DNA of 64,000 bases from NCBI GenBank assembly GCA_021154325.1, contig JAJKIR010000159.1, positions 1 through 64,000 of the forward strand, given 5' to 3'. The position numbers and the translations under genes were made by a program. This DNA is from Gemmatimonas sp. GTDB taxonomy: Bacteria; Gemmatimonadota; Gemmatimonadetes; Gemmatimonadales; Gemmatimonadaceae. Below are positions 44,586 to 53,497 of the stretch, in pieces. Position 1 is the stretch's first letter. Every line of letters starts with the position of its first letter. The notes under the pieces were generated by a model. The model had not been told where the DNA came from. It did not search any database and worked only from the letters and a program-made list of their open reading frames with translations.

Positions 44586-45557
44586 ATGTCCGCCCCGTCA
44601 CCCGGCGTCGACGGTTCCATCCTCCATAGCGCATATCACGCGCCTGTGCTCGCCAGAGAGGTTATCGAACTTCTTGGCGGCCGCGCGAGCGTATTGGATG
44701 GCACCCTAGGCGGCGGAGGACATGCCCTCGCCCTCCTCCAGGCAGGCGTGCATCAGGTCACCGGTATCGACCGGGACCCCGATGCCCTCGACGCCGTGCG
44801 TGAACGACTCGCTTCCTACACACCCAATGGCCGTTTTCGAGCCCTTCTCGGCAACTTCGCGGAGATCGACGAGATACCCGAGCTGGCCGGCGAGAAGTTC
44901 GTGGGCATCCTGCTCGATCTCGGCATCTCGTCGCACCAGATCGACGATCCCCGGCGCGGCTTCACGTTCCGCGAAGATGCTCCGCTCGACATGCGAATGG
45001 ATCGTGGCCGGGGCAGTGGAATCACGGCAGCCGATCTCCTCAACAGCTTCGACGAGCAGGCGCTGGCGTCGATCTTCCGCGAATACGGCGACGAGCGGCG
45101 CGCACACCGGCTCGCGCGCGAGGTCGTGCGCCGCCGCGGCAACAAGGCGTTCGCGGTGAGCGACGATTTCGTCGGCGCGATTCGCGGGGCCTTGGGGCCA
45201 CGGACTGGGCCGCCCGATTTCGCGCGGCTCTTCCAGTCGCTCCGAATAGCCGTGAACGACGAGCTCACCGGTCTCGAGCGCGCACTTCCGGCGCTGCGCG
45301 ATCGACTGCAACCGGGCGGTACGATGGCGATCATCGCCTATCACTCGGGCGAGGATCGCCTCGTGAAGCACGCCTTTCGGGAGTGGAGCAGCGACTGCAT
45401 CTGCCCGCCGAAGCAGCCGATGTGTACCTGCCGGGGGCACGCGCTGGGTGACCTCATCGGCCGCAAGGCGACGACACCTGGGCCAGACGAGCTCGCGAGC
45501 AATCCGCGCTCGCGCAGTGCACGCCTGCGCGCCTTTCGCCTGGCGGACGCGACGTGA
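44586..45557 (+). CDS. rsmH: 16S rRNA (cytosine-1402-N4) methyltransferase RsmH
   Basis: 323-residue methyltransferase (formerly MraW) that modifies C1402 in the decoding site. YHAPVLAREVIELL, LDGTLGGGGHALALL, LLDLGISSHQID, GFTFREDAPLDMRMD and IIAYHSGEDRLVKHAF cover the family from end to end. The ATG at 44586 has a weak AAGGG before it; the frame is open 111 nt further upstream without conservation. It opens the division and cell wall cluster. The usual partner mraZ is not upstream; a lipid kinase on the other strand is there instead. Confidence 0.96.
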   Translation: MSAPSPGVDGSILHSAYHAPVLAREVIELLGGRASVLDGTLGGGGHALALLQAGVHQVTGIDRDPDALDAVRERLASYTPNGRFRALLGNFAEIDEIPELAGEKFVGILLDLGISSHQIDDPRRGFTFREDAPLDMRMDRGRGSGITAADLLNSFDEQALASIFREYGDERRAHRLAREVVRRRGNKAFAVSDDFVGAIRGALGPRTGPPDFARLFQSLRIAVNDELTGLERALPALRDRLQPGGTMAIIAYHSGEDRLVKHAFREWSSDCICPPKQPMCTCRGHALGDLIGRKATTPGPDELASNPRSRSARLRAFRLADAT

Positions 45558-45883
45558 GCCGCCGGCGGCCGTCGCGGCGCTCGGTGATTGCGCTCGCGCT
45601 CTTTGGTTTCGTCCTCGTGGCCACAGGCGTCATTGCACGCAGAACATACGGCATCGGCGAGGCGCGCGGGTTGCGCGAGCTCGACCGGAAGCGACAGGCG
45701 CTCGAGGCTGAGCGCGTGAAGCTCGAAGGAGAGATTCGCGACGCGTCGAGTCGAGCGAGACTGGCACCGATCGCCGAGCAGAGATTGAACATGCACGTCC
45801 CATCGCCCGACCAAGTGATCATGCTCGCCCCCGGACGATCCAGTCCGCGCGGGACACGTACCGACTCCACACCGCGTCGATGA
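45554..45883 (+). CDS. ftsL: FtsL-like division protein
   Basis: 109-residue bitopic membrane protein. After a positive N-terminus (SRRRPSRRSV) a single helix (residues 10-28) leads to a periplasmic coiled coil (GLRELDRKRQALEAERVKLE). Size, topology and position between rsmH and ftsI are those of FtsL, which bridges FtsQ and FtsB with FtsWI. Sequence identity in this family is always low, so the call is mainly positional. GTG start overlaps the rsmH stop (GTGA), and the ftsI start overlaps its stop. Confidence 0.85.
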   Translation: MSRRRPSRRSVIALALFGFVLVATGVIARRTYGIGEARGLRELDRKRQALEAERVKLEGEIRDASSRARLAPIAEQRLNMHVPSPDQVIMLAPGRSSPRGTRTDSTPRR

Positions 45884-47931
45884 TCCGCTCTCGACGGATC
45901 AAGATCGTTCACGCGCTGCTCGCCACGTTCGCTCTGGCGGTCATCGCTCAGGCGGCGCACGTGCAGCTGCTGCAAGGTCACACGTGGCGGGCGCGCGCCG
46001 CGCGGCAGCAGCTCTCGCCTCGCGAGATGCCCGCGCCGCGGGGCGACATTCTCGACGCCGCCGGGCTCGTACTCGCGCAGAGCCGGGAGATGGTGCAGCT
46101 CGAGGTCGCGCCGCGGGAAGTGCGCGCCGAGGATCGCGCGACGCTGCGTCGCGTGCTCACTCGCGCCAAGCTCAAGCCGGAGTGGATTCGGCGCGCGCTC
46201 GATGTGCATCACGCGTGGGTGACGCTGCCGGGCAGATACCTCACGACAGATGTCGCCGCAGCGACGCGGCTCCGCGGCGTGTATGCGAGCGCGGCCAGCG
46301 TGCGCGCATACGCGATGTCAGAGGGGACACGTCGGCTCGTCGGCCGCGTCGACGCGCAGAATCACGCGGTGGATGGCATCGAGCTGGCGCTTGATACGGT
46401 GCTCCGTGGCACGGCGGGAACGGCGACGCTGGTTCGCGACATTCGCGGGCGGAGCTTCGAGTCGCCTAACGCGCCGCGAGTCGCGCCGCGGCCCGGCAAC
46501 ACCATCGTCCTGACGCTCAACCACGAGCTGCAGGAGATTGCCGAGCACGCGCTAGCGGAAGCGGTGACGAAGATGGGCGCGGACGGGGGTGACATCGTCG
46601 TGCTCGACCCTCGCGAGGGCGACGTCTTGGCGATGGCGAGCCGCCGTCAGGACGTCCGATCGACCGCGGCCACGGCGCTCACGGAGCCGTTCGAACCCGG
46701 GTCGACGCTCAAGCCGTTCATTGCCGCCGGACTGCTTGCGCGCGGCAAGGCGCGCGAGACGGACATGATCAACACGGGCGACGGGACGCTCGAGCTCGAG
46801 GGACGCGTCATTCACGATGACCATCTCGTAGGGCGCGCGTCGCTAGCGACCGTGCTCCAGTGGTCGAGCAACATCGGCATCGTGAAGTTCGCGCAGCGGC
46901 TCACGCGCCGCGAGGAGTTCGAGGTGCTGCGCGACTTCGGCTTCGGTACGGCGACGGGAGTGCCCTATCCCTCGGAGGCGAATGGTGTCCTTCGCGAGCC
47001 GGCGCGGTGGTCGCCGCAATCGCCGGCGTCGCTCGCAATGGGCTACGAGATCTCGGTGACGCCGCTGCAGCTCGCGGTCGCGTACGCGACCTTCGCGAAC
47101 GGCGGCGAGCTGCTCGAGCCGGCTCTGGTGCGGGAGATCCGCGCGCCTGACGGAAGCGTGATCTACCGCCACCAGCGGCGCGTCGTGCGTCGCGTGATGA
47201 CGCCCGATGTCGCGACGCGCATGCGTAAGATGTTGCTCAACGTCGTCGAGAATGGCACGGCGCTCCAGGCCGATCTGGCGAGCTTTCTCCTCGCGGGAAA
47301 GACGGGCACGCCGCGTCGCACCGTGAACGGGCGCTACGCGGCGCAGCAGTACAACCCGAATTTCGTCGGGCTCTTTCCGGGCGACGAGCCGCAGTACGTC
47401 ATCGTCGTGAAGCTCACCAATCCACGGGACGAAAAGGGGAGCTTTTACAGTGCGGCGACGGCCGCCCCGCTCACGAAGACGGTGCTGCAGGCCGCGCTCG
47501 CCGCGCGCGACGCCGCGCTCGACCGCCACAAGCTCGCGTCGAGCGCCGACGCGGCGCTCGCGCTCCGGCCGGATTCCGCGCTCGTGGGCGACACGAGCCC
47601 GCGCGGGCAGCTCTCGCTCGCGGGGTCGGCTGCCGCTCGTCCGGAGACGGCGCGGGCCGACAGTGCGCGGCGCGCGGCGCGTGAAGTCGTGAGCGCCGGG
47701 AGCGTTCCGTTCGTCGTCTCCCTCGCGCAGCACCGGGCTCCGGCGCGCATCGCCGAGGCGCCGCGCGCTGTGCCGGACGTGCGCGGGCTGTCGCTCCGCG
47801 ACGCGGTTCGCTCGCTCCACGGCGCCGGCTTCCACGTGCGGCTCGTCCGGGGCACGGATGGTGCCACGGAGCCCGCGGCCGGGAGCGTTGCTCCCGCGGG
47901 CGCGGTCGTTCGTCTATTTCACGACTTCTAA
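45880..47931 (+). CDS. ftsI: FtsI-type penicillin-binding protein 3 with PASTA domain
   Basis: 683-residue septal transpeptidase. One N-terminal helix (residues 9-26) and a dimerisation domain precede the transpeptidase domain with nucleophile Ser275 in STLK (275-278), the SSN motif at 329-331 and KTG at 474-476. After a low-complexity Ala/Asp/Ser stretch (about 545-610), the last 65 residues (VPDVRGLSLRDAVRSLHGAG) form a PASTA domain, which binds peptidoglycan or regulates partners. PASTA-bearing FtsI is typical of Firmicutes and a few diderm phyla, not of Proteobacteria. Confidence 0.95.
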   Translation: MIRSRRIKIVHALLATFALAVIAQAAHVQLLQGHTWRARAARQQLSPREMPAPRGDILDAAGLVLAQSREMVQLEVAPREVRAEDRATLRRVLTRAKLKPEWIRRALDVHHAWVTLPGRYLTTDVAAATRLRGVYASAASVRAYAMSEGTRRLVGRVDAQNHAVDGIELALDTVLRGTAGTATLVRDIRGRSFESPNAPRVAPRPGNTIVLTLNHELQEIAEHALAEAVTKMGADGGDIVVLDPREGDVLAMASRRQDVRSTAATALTEPFEPGSTLKPFIAAGLLARGKARETDMINTGDGTLELEGRVIHDDHLVGRASLATVLQWSSNIGIVKFAQRLTRREEFEVLRDFGFGTATGVPYPSEANGVLREPARWSPQSPASLAMGYEISVTPLQLAVAYATFANGGELLEPALVREIRAPDGSVIYRHQRRVVRRVMTPDVATRMRKMLLNVVENGTALQADLASFLLAGKTGTPRRTVNGRYAAQQYNPNFVGLFPGDEPQYVIVVKLTNPRDEKGSFYSAATAAPLTKTVLQAALAARDAALDRHKLASSADAALALRPDSALVGDTSPRGQLSLAGSAAARPETARADSARRAAREVVSAGSVPFVVSLAQHRAPARIAEAPRAVPDVRGLSLRDAVRSLHGAGFHVRLVRGTDGATEPAAGSVAPAGAVVRLFHDF

Positions 47932-47934
47932 ACT

Positions 47935-49410
47935 GTGACGGAGTTCTCGCTCCACGACATCGTCGCCGCGCTCGAGTCCGCGCAGCTGCTGCAGGAACGC
48001 CGCGGTACGCTGCCGGCGACGGCCACCGGCATCACCGACGACAGTCGGCTCGTCAAACCCGGAACTCTTTTCGTCGCTGTTCGTGGGACGGAGCGCGACG
48101 GCCACGACTTTCTCGAGATGGCGCAGCGCGCCGGCGCAGTCGCGGCCGTCGCGGAGCAGGCGAGCCGCATTCCCGCGGGTATGCCGGCTTTCATCGTGCG
48201 CGATGGACGCCGGGCGGCGCCGCTTACGGCCGGGGCGGCGTACGGGTGGCCCGCTCGGGGGCTGCAGCTCGTGGGCGTCACGGGAACGAACGGCAAGACA
48301 ACTACCGTCAACATGCTCCGCCACGTTCTCGACACGCCGAGCGGACGCAGTGCGTCGATCGGCACGCTCGGCGTGCTCGTGGGCAGTGCCGGTGATGCAG
48401 TGGAGGGTGGTGGAGGTCTGACGACGCCGGGGCCCGTCGAGCTGCAGCGCGTGCTGCGTGTGCTGGCCGACGCTGGCGTCGCGCGCGTCGCAATGGAAGT
48501 CTCGTCTCACTCTCTCCACCAGCGTCGCGTCGAGGGCGTGCTGTTCGACGTCGTCGTCTTCACCAACCTCACGCGCGATCACCTCGATTACCACGGCACG
48601 ATGGAGGAGTACTTTCGCGCGAAGTCGCGCCTCCTCGAGTACCTGTTGCCGCACGGCACCGTCGTCTACAACCTGGACGACACGGCGTGGACGGCGCTGC
48701 GCACGGACCGGCGGCGCGTCGGCTTCAGCGAGCGGGTGATGACGGCGGAGGTGCACTCGGAGCAGGTCCGCTTCGGGCCGCGCGGTAGCGAGTGGACGCT
48801 CGCTCTCGCGGGAGAGCGACAGCCGTTGCAGTTGCCGCTCATCGGTGACTTCAACGTCATGAACGCGCTCGGCGCGGCCGCCGCGGCGTACGCGTTAGGC
48901 ACGTCCACGGAGCAGATCGCGGCGCGGCTCTCGTCGCTGCCGCAGGTGCCGGGCCGGCTCGAGCTGCTCAACGAGTCGCCGGCGGTGCTGCGCGACTATG
49001 CCCACACCCCGGACGCGCTCGAGCGCGCTCTCACTGCCGTGCGGCCGTTCGCGCGCGGACGGCTCATCGTGGTGTTCGGCTGCGGCGGCGACCGCGATCG
49101 CGGCAAGCGGCCGGTGATGGGCGAGATCGCCGAGCGACTTTCGGAAGTCGCCATCGTGACGAGCGACAATCCGCGCACCGAAGATCCCGAGGCGATCCTC
49201 GACGATATCGAGCGCGGCATGGGCGGCACGAATCACGAGCGGATCACCGACCGCCTGGAGGCGATCCAGCGCGCGCTCGCCATCGCCGCGGCCGAAGACG
49301 TCATTCTCCTCGCCGGGAAGGGTCACGAGACGTACCAGGTGCGGGGAACGACGAAATATCCCTTCGACGAGAAGGAGATCGTCCGATCGTTGATGGCGAA
49401 TGCCCATTAG
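47935..49410 (+). CDS. murE: UDP-MurNAc-tripeptide ligase MurE
   Basis: 491-residue cytoplasmic Mur ligase adding the third stem residue. The ATP site is GVTGTNGKTTTVNML; the specificity motif is DNPRTEDP, the DNPR form associated with meso-diaminopimelate. GKGHETYQ is near the C-terminus. The GTG start lies 3 bp after ftsI. It sets the peptidoglycan type of the organism as DAP-containing by inference from the motif. Confidence 0.96.
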   Translation: MTEFSLHDIVAALESAQLLQERRGTLPATATGITDDSRLVKPGTLFVAVRGTERDGHDFLEMAQRAGAVAAVAEQASRIPAGMPAFIVRDGRRAAPLTAGAAYGWPARGLQLVGVTGTNGKTTTVNMLRHVLDTPSGRSASIGTLGVLVGSAGDAVEGGGGLTTPGPVELQRVLRVLADAGVARVAMEVSSHSLHQRRVEGVLFDVVVFTNLTRDHLDYHGTMEEYFRAKSRLLEYLLPHGTVVYNLDDTAWTALRTDRRRVGFSERVMTAEVHSEQVRFGPRGSEWTLALAGERQPLQLPLIGDFNVMNALGAAAAAYALGTSTEQIAARLSSLPQVPGRLELLNESPAVLRDYAHTPDALERALTAVRPFARGRLIVVFGCGGDRDRGKRPVMGEIAERLSEVAIVTSDNPRTEDPEAILDDIERGMGGTNHERITDRLEAIQRALAIAAAEDVILLAGKGHETYQVRGTTKYPFDEKEIVRSLMANAH

Positions 49411-49419
49411 AATCGCTGC

Positions 49420-50790
49420 ATGACATTCTGGACTCTCGATCGCGTCGCGGACGCGCTGCAACCATTCGCCCGCGGCAATCTGCCGCGTGGCGCCGGCTCA
49501 TTCGCGCGGGTGTGGACCGACACCCGCACCATCGGCAAGGGTGATCTCTTCGTCGCCCTCGTCGGCGAGCGCTTCGACGCGCACGAGTTCCTGCGCCAGG
49601 CGGTGGCGAGCGGTGCCGCCGGCGTCGTCGTGTCGCGAATCGACAACGCGCGCGACCTCGGCGTGCCGGTGTTCGAGGTTGAGGATACGCTCATCGCGCT
49701 CGGCGCGCTCGGTCGTTACCGGCGACGCGCCTGGGGGAAGCCCGTCGTCGGGGTCGTGGGCACGAATGGGAAGACGAGCACCAAGGAGCTGCTCAAAGCG
49801 GCGTTAGGCGCCGCCCTCGAGACGCACGCGACGCAGGGCAACCTCAACAACCTCGTCGGCGTTCCGCTCACCCTTCTCGCGATCCCGGACACCGCTGATG
49901 TCGCCGTCATCGAGATGGGCACGAATCAGCCCGGCGAGGTCGCCCGCCTTCGCGCGATCGTCGAGCCCGACATCGCGGTCGTCACCTCCATCGCGGAGGA
50001 GCATCTCGAGGGGCTCGGCGACCTCGCGGGTGTGATGCGCGAAGAGCTCGCCGCGTGCGACGGCGTTGCGACCGCCATCGTTCCGGCCGCACAACCTGAG
50101 GTCGTCGCGGAGGCGAGGAAGCGCGCCCGCGTGGTGATCGCGGCCGGGCTCGACGAGGGTGACGTCCATGCGGACCGCTGGGAGCTTGGCGCGGATGGCC
50201 GCGGGCGCCTGGAGATCGTCGGCGTGCCGTTCGAGGTGCCGCTTCGCGGCGTTCACAACTTGCGAAACACCATGCTTGCGCTCGCCGCCGCGCGCGGGCT
50301 CGGCGTCTCCTGGGAGCAGGCGGCGCGTGGTATCCAGGCGATGCCGGTGCCGCCGATGCGCTCGAACGTGGAAGCGATCGGACGCGTAACGCTCGTGAAT
50401 GATGCCTACAACTCGAACCCGGGCTCGGCACGCGCTGCCCTCGAGCTGCTCCAACATGCCGGACGCGGGCGTCAGCGTGTCGCCATCCTCGGCACGATGC
50501 TCGAGCTTGGACCGAGCGGGCCGTCTCTCCACGAGTCGCTGGCGCGCGAAGCGCTTGCGTCGCCAATCGAGATCGTCGCTGGGCTCGGGGAGTTCGCCGC
50601 GGCGCTGGAGCGCGCGTCCAACGGCTCGATGAACGAGCGGCTTGTTACGGGCAGCGATGTCGACAGTCTCTGGAGTCGGCTCGTGTCGCGCCTGGAGCCG
50701 GACGCGGTTATCCTGCTCAAAGCATCGCGCGGGGTTCGACTCGAGCAATTAGTGCCGAAGATCAAACAGTGGGCGGAATCACAAGGGTGA
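49420..50790 (+). CDS. murF: UDP-MurNAc-pentapeptide synthetase MurF
   Basis: 456-residue ligase that adds D-Ala-D-Ala. VVGVVGTNGKTSTKELLKAA holds the ATP-binding loop; GNLNNLVGVPLTLL and EMGTNQPGEVARL are hallmarks of MurF. NDAYNSNPGSARAALELL matches the C-terminal region. It starts 9 bp after murE. The final GGG and TGA codons lie in the first heptad of a repeat array that continues to the mraY start. Confidence 0.96.
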   Translation: MTFWTLDRVADALQPFARGNLPRGAGSFARVWTDTRTIGKGDLFVALVGERFDAHEFLRQAVASGAAGVVVSRIDNARDLGVPVFEVEDTLIALGALGRYRRRAWGKPVVGVVGTNGKTSTKELLKAALGAALETHATQGNLNNLVGVPLTLLAIPDTADVAVIEMGTNQPGEVARLRAIVEPDIAVVTSIAEEHLEGLGDLAGVMREELAACDGVATAIVPAAQPEVVAEARKRARVVIAAGLDEGDVHADRWELGADGRGRLEIVGVPFEVPLRGVHNLRNTMLALAAARGLGVSWEQAARGIQAMPVPPMRSNVEAIGRVTLVNDAYNSNPGSARAALELLQHAGRGRQRVAILGTMLELGPSGPSLHESLAREALASPIEIVAGLGEFAAALERASNGSMNERLVTGSDVDSLWSRLVSRLEPDAVILLKASRGVRLEQLVPKIKQWAESQG

Positions 50791-50887
50791 ACGGTGAGCG
50801 GTGAACCGTGAACGGACGGATCGACCACCGTTCACCGTTCACGGTCCACCGATGACCAAGCACCAACCACCAAGCACCAGTCACCAA
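50786..50887 (+). repeat. 7-bp-period array filling the murF-mraY gap
   Basis: GGTGAAC-type heptads (50786-50813) are followed by the complementary CCGTTCA type (50828-50850) and then by a second family, CCAAGCA/CCAACCA (50852-50887). Positions 50786-50796 and 50826-50836 pair perfectly over 11 bp. It starts at the murF stop and ends 2 nt before the TTG of mraY, leaving no ribosome binding site. Confidence 0.78.
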
Positions 50888-50889
50888 TT

Positions 50890-52038
50890 TTGCTCTACTA
50901 CCTCCTCTATCCGCTCACCCCGAAGTTCCGAATCTTCAACCTCCTCAACTACATCTCCTTCCGCGCGGTGATGGCGGCGGTGACGGGGTTGATCTTGTCG
51001 TTCATCATCGGCCCCATCATCCTGCGGGCCCTCCGGCGGCAGGCGGTGAATCAGGTCGTGCGCGAGGGGACACCTGACAGCCACGCGTCGAAGGGAACCA
51101 CGCCGACCATGGGCGGACTGATCATCATCGCGTGCTCGATGATCCCCATCCTGCTCTGGTCGAAGTTCAGCCTGCGACGGCCGTATGTACTCGTCGCGCT
51201 GTTCGTGATGCTGTGGATGGGCGCGATCGGCCTGCTCGACGATTACCTGAAGCTCAAGCAGAAGCGGGAAGGGAAGAAGAATCGCGGACTCGTCGAGCGG
51301 TACAAGCTGGTTGGTCAGGTCATCGTCGGCGTGGTCCTCGGCTGGTATCTCTGGCAGCATCCGCTGGTGCCGTATCTCCCCGGTGCTTCGACTTCGGTTC
51401 CATTCTTCAAGTACGTCGTGGTCGTGCCGGCGGCCGGATTCGCCTGGCTTTACGTCGTGTTTACGACGTTCATCCTCACCGGCACGAGCAACGCCGTGAA
51501 CATCACCGATGGCCTCGACGGTCTCGTTTCCGGGCTTGGGGCGATCGCGTTCGGCACCTTCGCGATCTTCAGCTACATCATGGGCCGCGTCGACGCGAGC
51601 CAGTATCTCGGGATCTTTTACCTGCCGGACGCGGGCGAGCTCACTGTCTTCTGTCTGTCGATTGTCGGCGCGCTCATCGGCTTCCTCTGGTTCAACACGC
51701 ACCCGGCGGACGTCTTCATGGGAGACACGGGCTCGCTCGCGCTCGGCGGCGCGTTAGGCGCCGTGGCCATTCTCCTCAAGTCGGAGTTCCTGCTCGCATT
51801 CGTCGGCGCCGTGTTCGCGGCCGAGACGGTGTCGGTGATTCTGCAGCGGTACACCTTCAAGTACCGGCGCAGACGGTATGGCCTCGAGTACGCGCAGGCG
51901 CACAAGGTTTTTCGAAAGGCGCCACTCCATCATCACTTCGAGATGCTGGGATGGCACGAATCGAAGGTGGTCGTGCGGTTCTGGATCATCGGGATCCTCT
52001 GCGCGTTCTTCGCGCTGACGACGATCAAGCTTCGCTGA
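50890..52038 (+). CDS. mraY: phospho-MurNAc-pentapeptide transferase MraY
   Basis: 382-residue integral membrane enzyme that makes lipid I from UDP-MurNAc-pentapeptide and undecaprenyl phosphate. About ten helices are visible. SKGTTPTMGGL, LLDDYLKLKQ (the DDD/DD-type acidic pair), NAVNITDGLDGL and PADVFMGDTGSLALGG cover the catalytic motifs, and PLHHHFEMLGW the conserved His loop. The TTG start is inferred from the N-terminal LYYLLYPLTPKFRIFNLLNY wording; no Shine-Dalgarno sequence precedes it. Confidence 0.95.
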   Translation: MLYYLLYPLTPKFRIFNLLNYISFRAVMAAVTGLILSFIIGPIILRALRRQAVNQVVREGTPDSHASKGTTPTMGGLIIIACSMIPILLWSKFSLRRPYVLVALFVMLWMGAIGLLDDYLKLKQKREGKKNRGLVERYKLVGQVIVGVVLGWYLWQHPLVPYLPGASTSVPFFKYVVVVPAAGFAWLYVVFTTFILTGTSNAVNITDGLDGLVSGLGAIAFGTFAIFSYIMGRVDASQYLGIFYLPDAGELTVFCLSIVGALIGFLWFNTHPADVFMGDTGSLALGGALGAVAILLKSEFLLAFVGAVFAAETVSVILQRYTFKYRRRRYGLEYAQAHKVFRKAPLHHHFEMLGWHESKVVVRFWIIGILCAFFALTTIKLR

Positions 52039-52048
52039 CGGAGATCTC

Positions 52049-53497
52049 GTGAGATCACAGCAGCGACGCGTCGTCGACCCGGCATTGCCGGCGGGCTGGC
52101 TCAACGGCGAGATCGCCGTCGTTGGGCTCGCGCGCAGTGGCCGCGCCGTTGCGACGCTGCTCGCGCGCACGGGCGCGGACGTGTACGCGTCGGACACCGG
52201 CAGAGACAAGACGCTCGACGCCAGCGCCGCGGCGCTCCGCTCCGAAGATGTCGACGCGCAGCTCGGTGGGCATGACCTGGAGCGTATCGGCCGCGCCTCG
52301 CTCGTTGTCGCCAGCCCCGGCGTTCCACCGTCGGCGCCACCCCTCGCCACGGCGCGCGCGCGAGGAATCGAGATCGTGAGCGAGGTGGAAATCGCGCTAC
52401 GGCTGCTTCCGAACCTGCGCTACATCGCGATCACCGGCACCAACGGCAAGACGACGACGACGGCGCTCACCGCGCATCTCCTCTCCGCACTGGGTCATCG
52501 GGCCGTCGCAGCCGGAAACATCGGCCTTCCGCTGGCCGAGATCGCGCTCCGGCCGGAGCCACCGGACTGGGTCGCGCTCGAGATCTCGTCGTTTCAGCTG
52601 CACGACACGCCGAGCATCGATCCGCGCGTCGGCATCCTCACGAATCTCTCGGCGAATCATCTCGATCGTTATGCGACGATCGAGGAGTATTACGGCGACA
52701 AGGCGCTCCTCTTTCGCAACGCGACGGCGGCATCGCACTGGGTGACCAACGGCGACGATGTCGTCGTCGAAGCGCTGGCTGAAGCGGCGGCGGGAATCCA
52801 CTGCCGGTTCTCCATTCGCGGGCGCAGCGATGCATGGGTCGACACGTCGCGCGGCATGCTCGAGGTGCTTGGCGAGCCGCTTCTCGCCCGCGGCGACTTG
52901 CATCTGATCGGGGATCACAACGTCGCCAACGCGCTTGCGTCGGCGCTCGCCGTGCTGCTCGCGAGCGAGTCGCATCGGACGCCACAGTCGCTCGGCGCCG
53001 TTGCACGCGGCCTGCGCACCTTTCATGGACTCGAGCATCGAATCGAGGCCGTCGGCGAGAGCAACGGCGTCCTCTGGATCAACGACTCCAAGTCCACGAA
53101 CGTCGCGTCGACCGAGGTCGCGCTCCGCGGGATGACACGTCCAACGGTGCTCCTGCTCGGCGGACGTCACAAGGGCGAGCCGTACACCTCGTTGTCGAAT
53201 GAGATTCGTCGCACGGTGAAAGTGGTGCTCGCGTATGGAGAGTCAGCACCGATCATCGAGAAGGACCTGGGCAGCATCGTTCCCGTGGAGCGACTCGGCT
53301 CCTCATTCGCGGACGTCGTTGCGGCGGCGCGCCGCGCGGCTACGCCGGGGGACGTCGTTCTTCTCTCGCCGGCGTGCTCGAGCTACGACATGTTCGAGAA
53401 CTATGAACAGCGGGGCCGCGAGTTCAAGCGGCTCATCAACATCGGCAACGGCGTCCGGCGGCACACGCCAGTGGCGAAACGCGAAGCGAAGACGTGA
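52049..53497 (+). CDS. murD: UDP-MurNAc-L-alanine:D-glutamate ligase MurD
   Basis: 482-residue ligase. The N-terminal UDP-binding part has VVGLARSGRAVATLLARTG; the ATP loop is ITGTNGKTTTTALTAHLL; VALEISSFQLHDT and LNWINDSKSTN-type wording (VLWINDSKSTNVAST) are MurD hallmarks. The GTG start is preceded by a GGAG at suitable spacing. It lies 10 bp after mraY and abuts ftsW with no gap (stop TGA, then GTG). Confidence 0.95.
   Translation: MRSQQRRVVDPALPAGWLNGEIAVVGLARSGRAVATLLARTGADVYASDTGRDKTLDASAAALRSEDVDAQLGGHDLERIGRASLVVASPGVPPSAPPLATARARGIEIVSEVEIALRLLPNLRYIAITGTNGKTTTTALTAHLLSALGHRAVAAGNIGLPLAEIALRPEPPDWVALEISSFQLHDTPSIDPRVGILTNLSANHLDRYATIEEYYGDKALLFRNATAASHWVTNGDDVVVEALAEAAAGIHCRFSIRGRSDAWVDTSRGMLEVLGEPLLARGDLHLIGDHNVANALASALAVLLASESHRTPQSLGAVARGLRTFHGLEHRIEAVGESNGVLWINDSKSTNVASTEVALRGMTRPTVLLLGGRHKGEPYTSLSNEIRRTVKVVLAYGESAPIIEKDLGSIVPVERLGSSFADVVAAARRAATPGDVVLLSPACSSYDMFENYEQRGREFKRLINIGNGVRRHTPVAKREAKT

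Noticed and set aside
50786-50887. Array between murF and mraY as a terminator
   Set aside because: No uninterrupted T-tract follows, and mraY must be transcribed through it, since no promoter is visible before its start.
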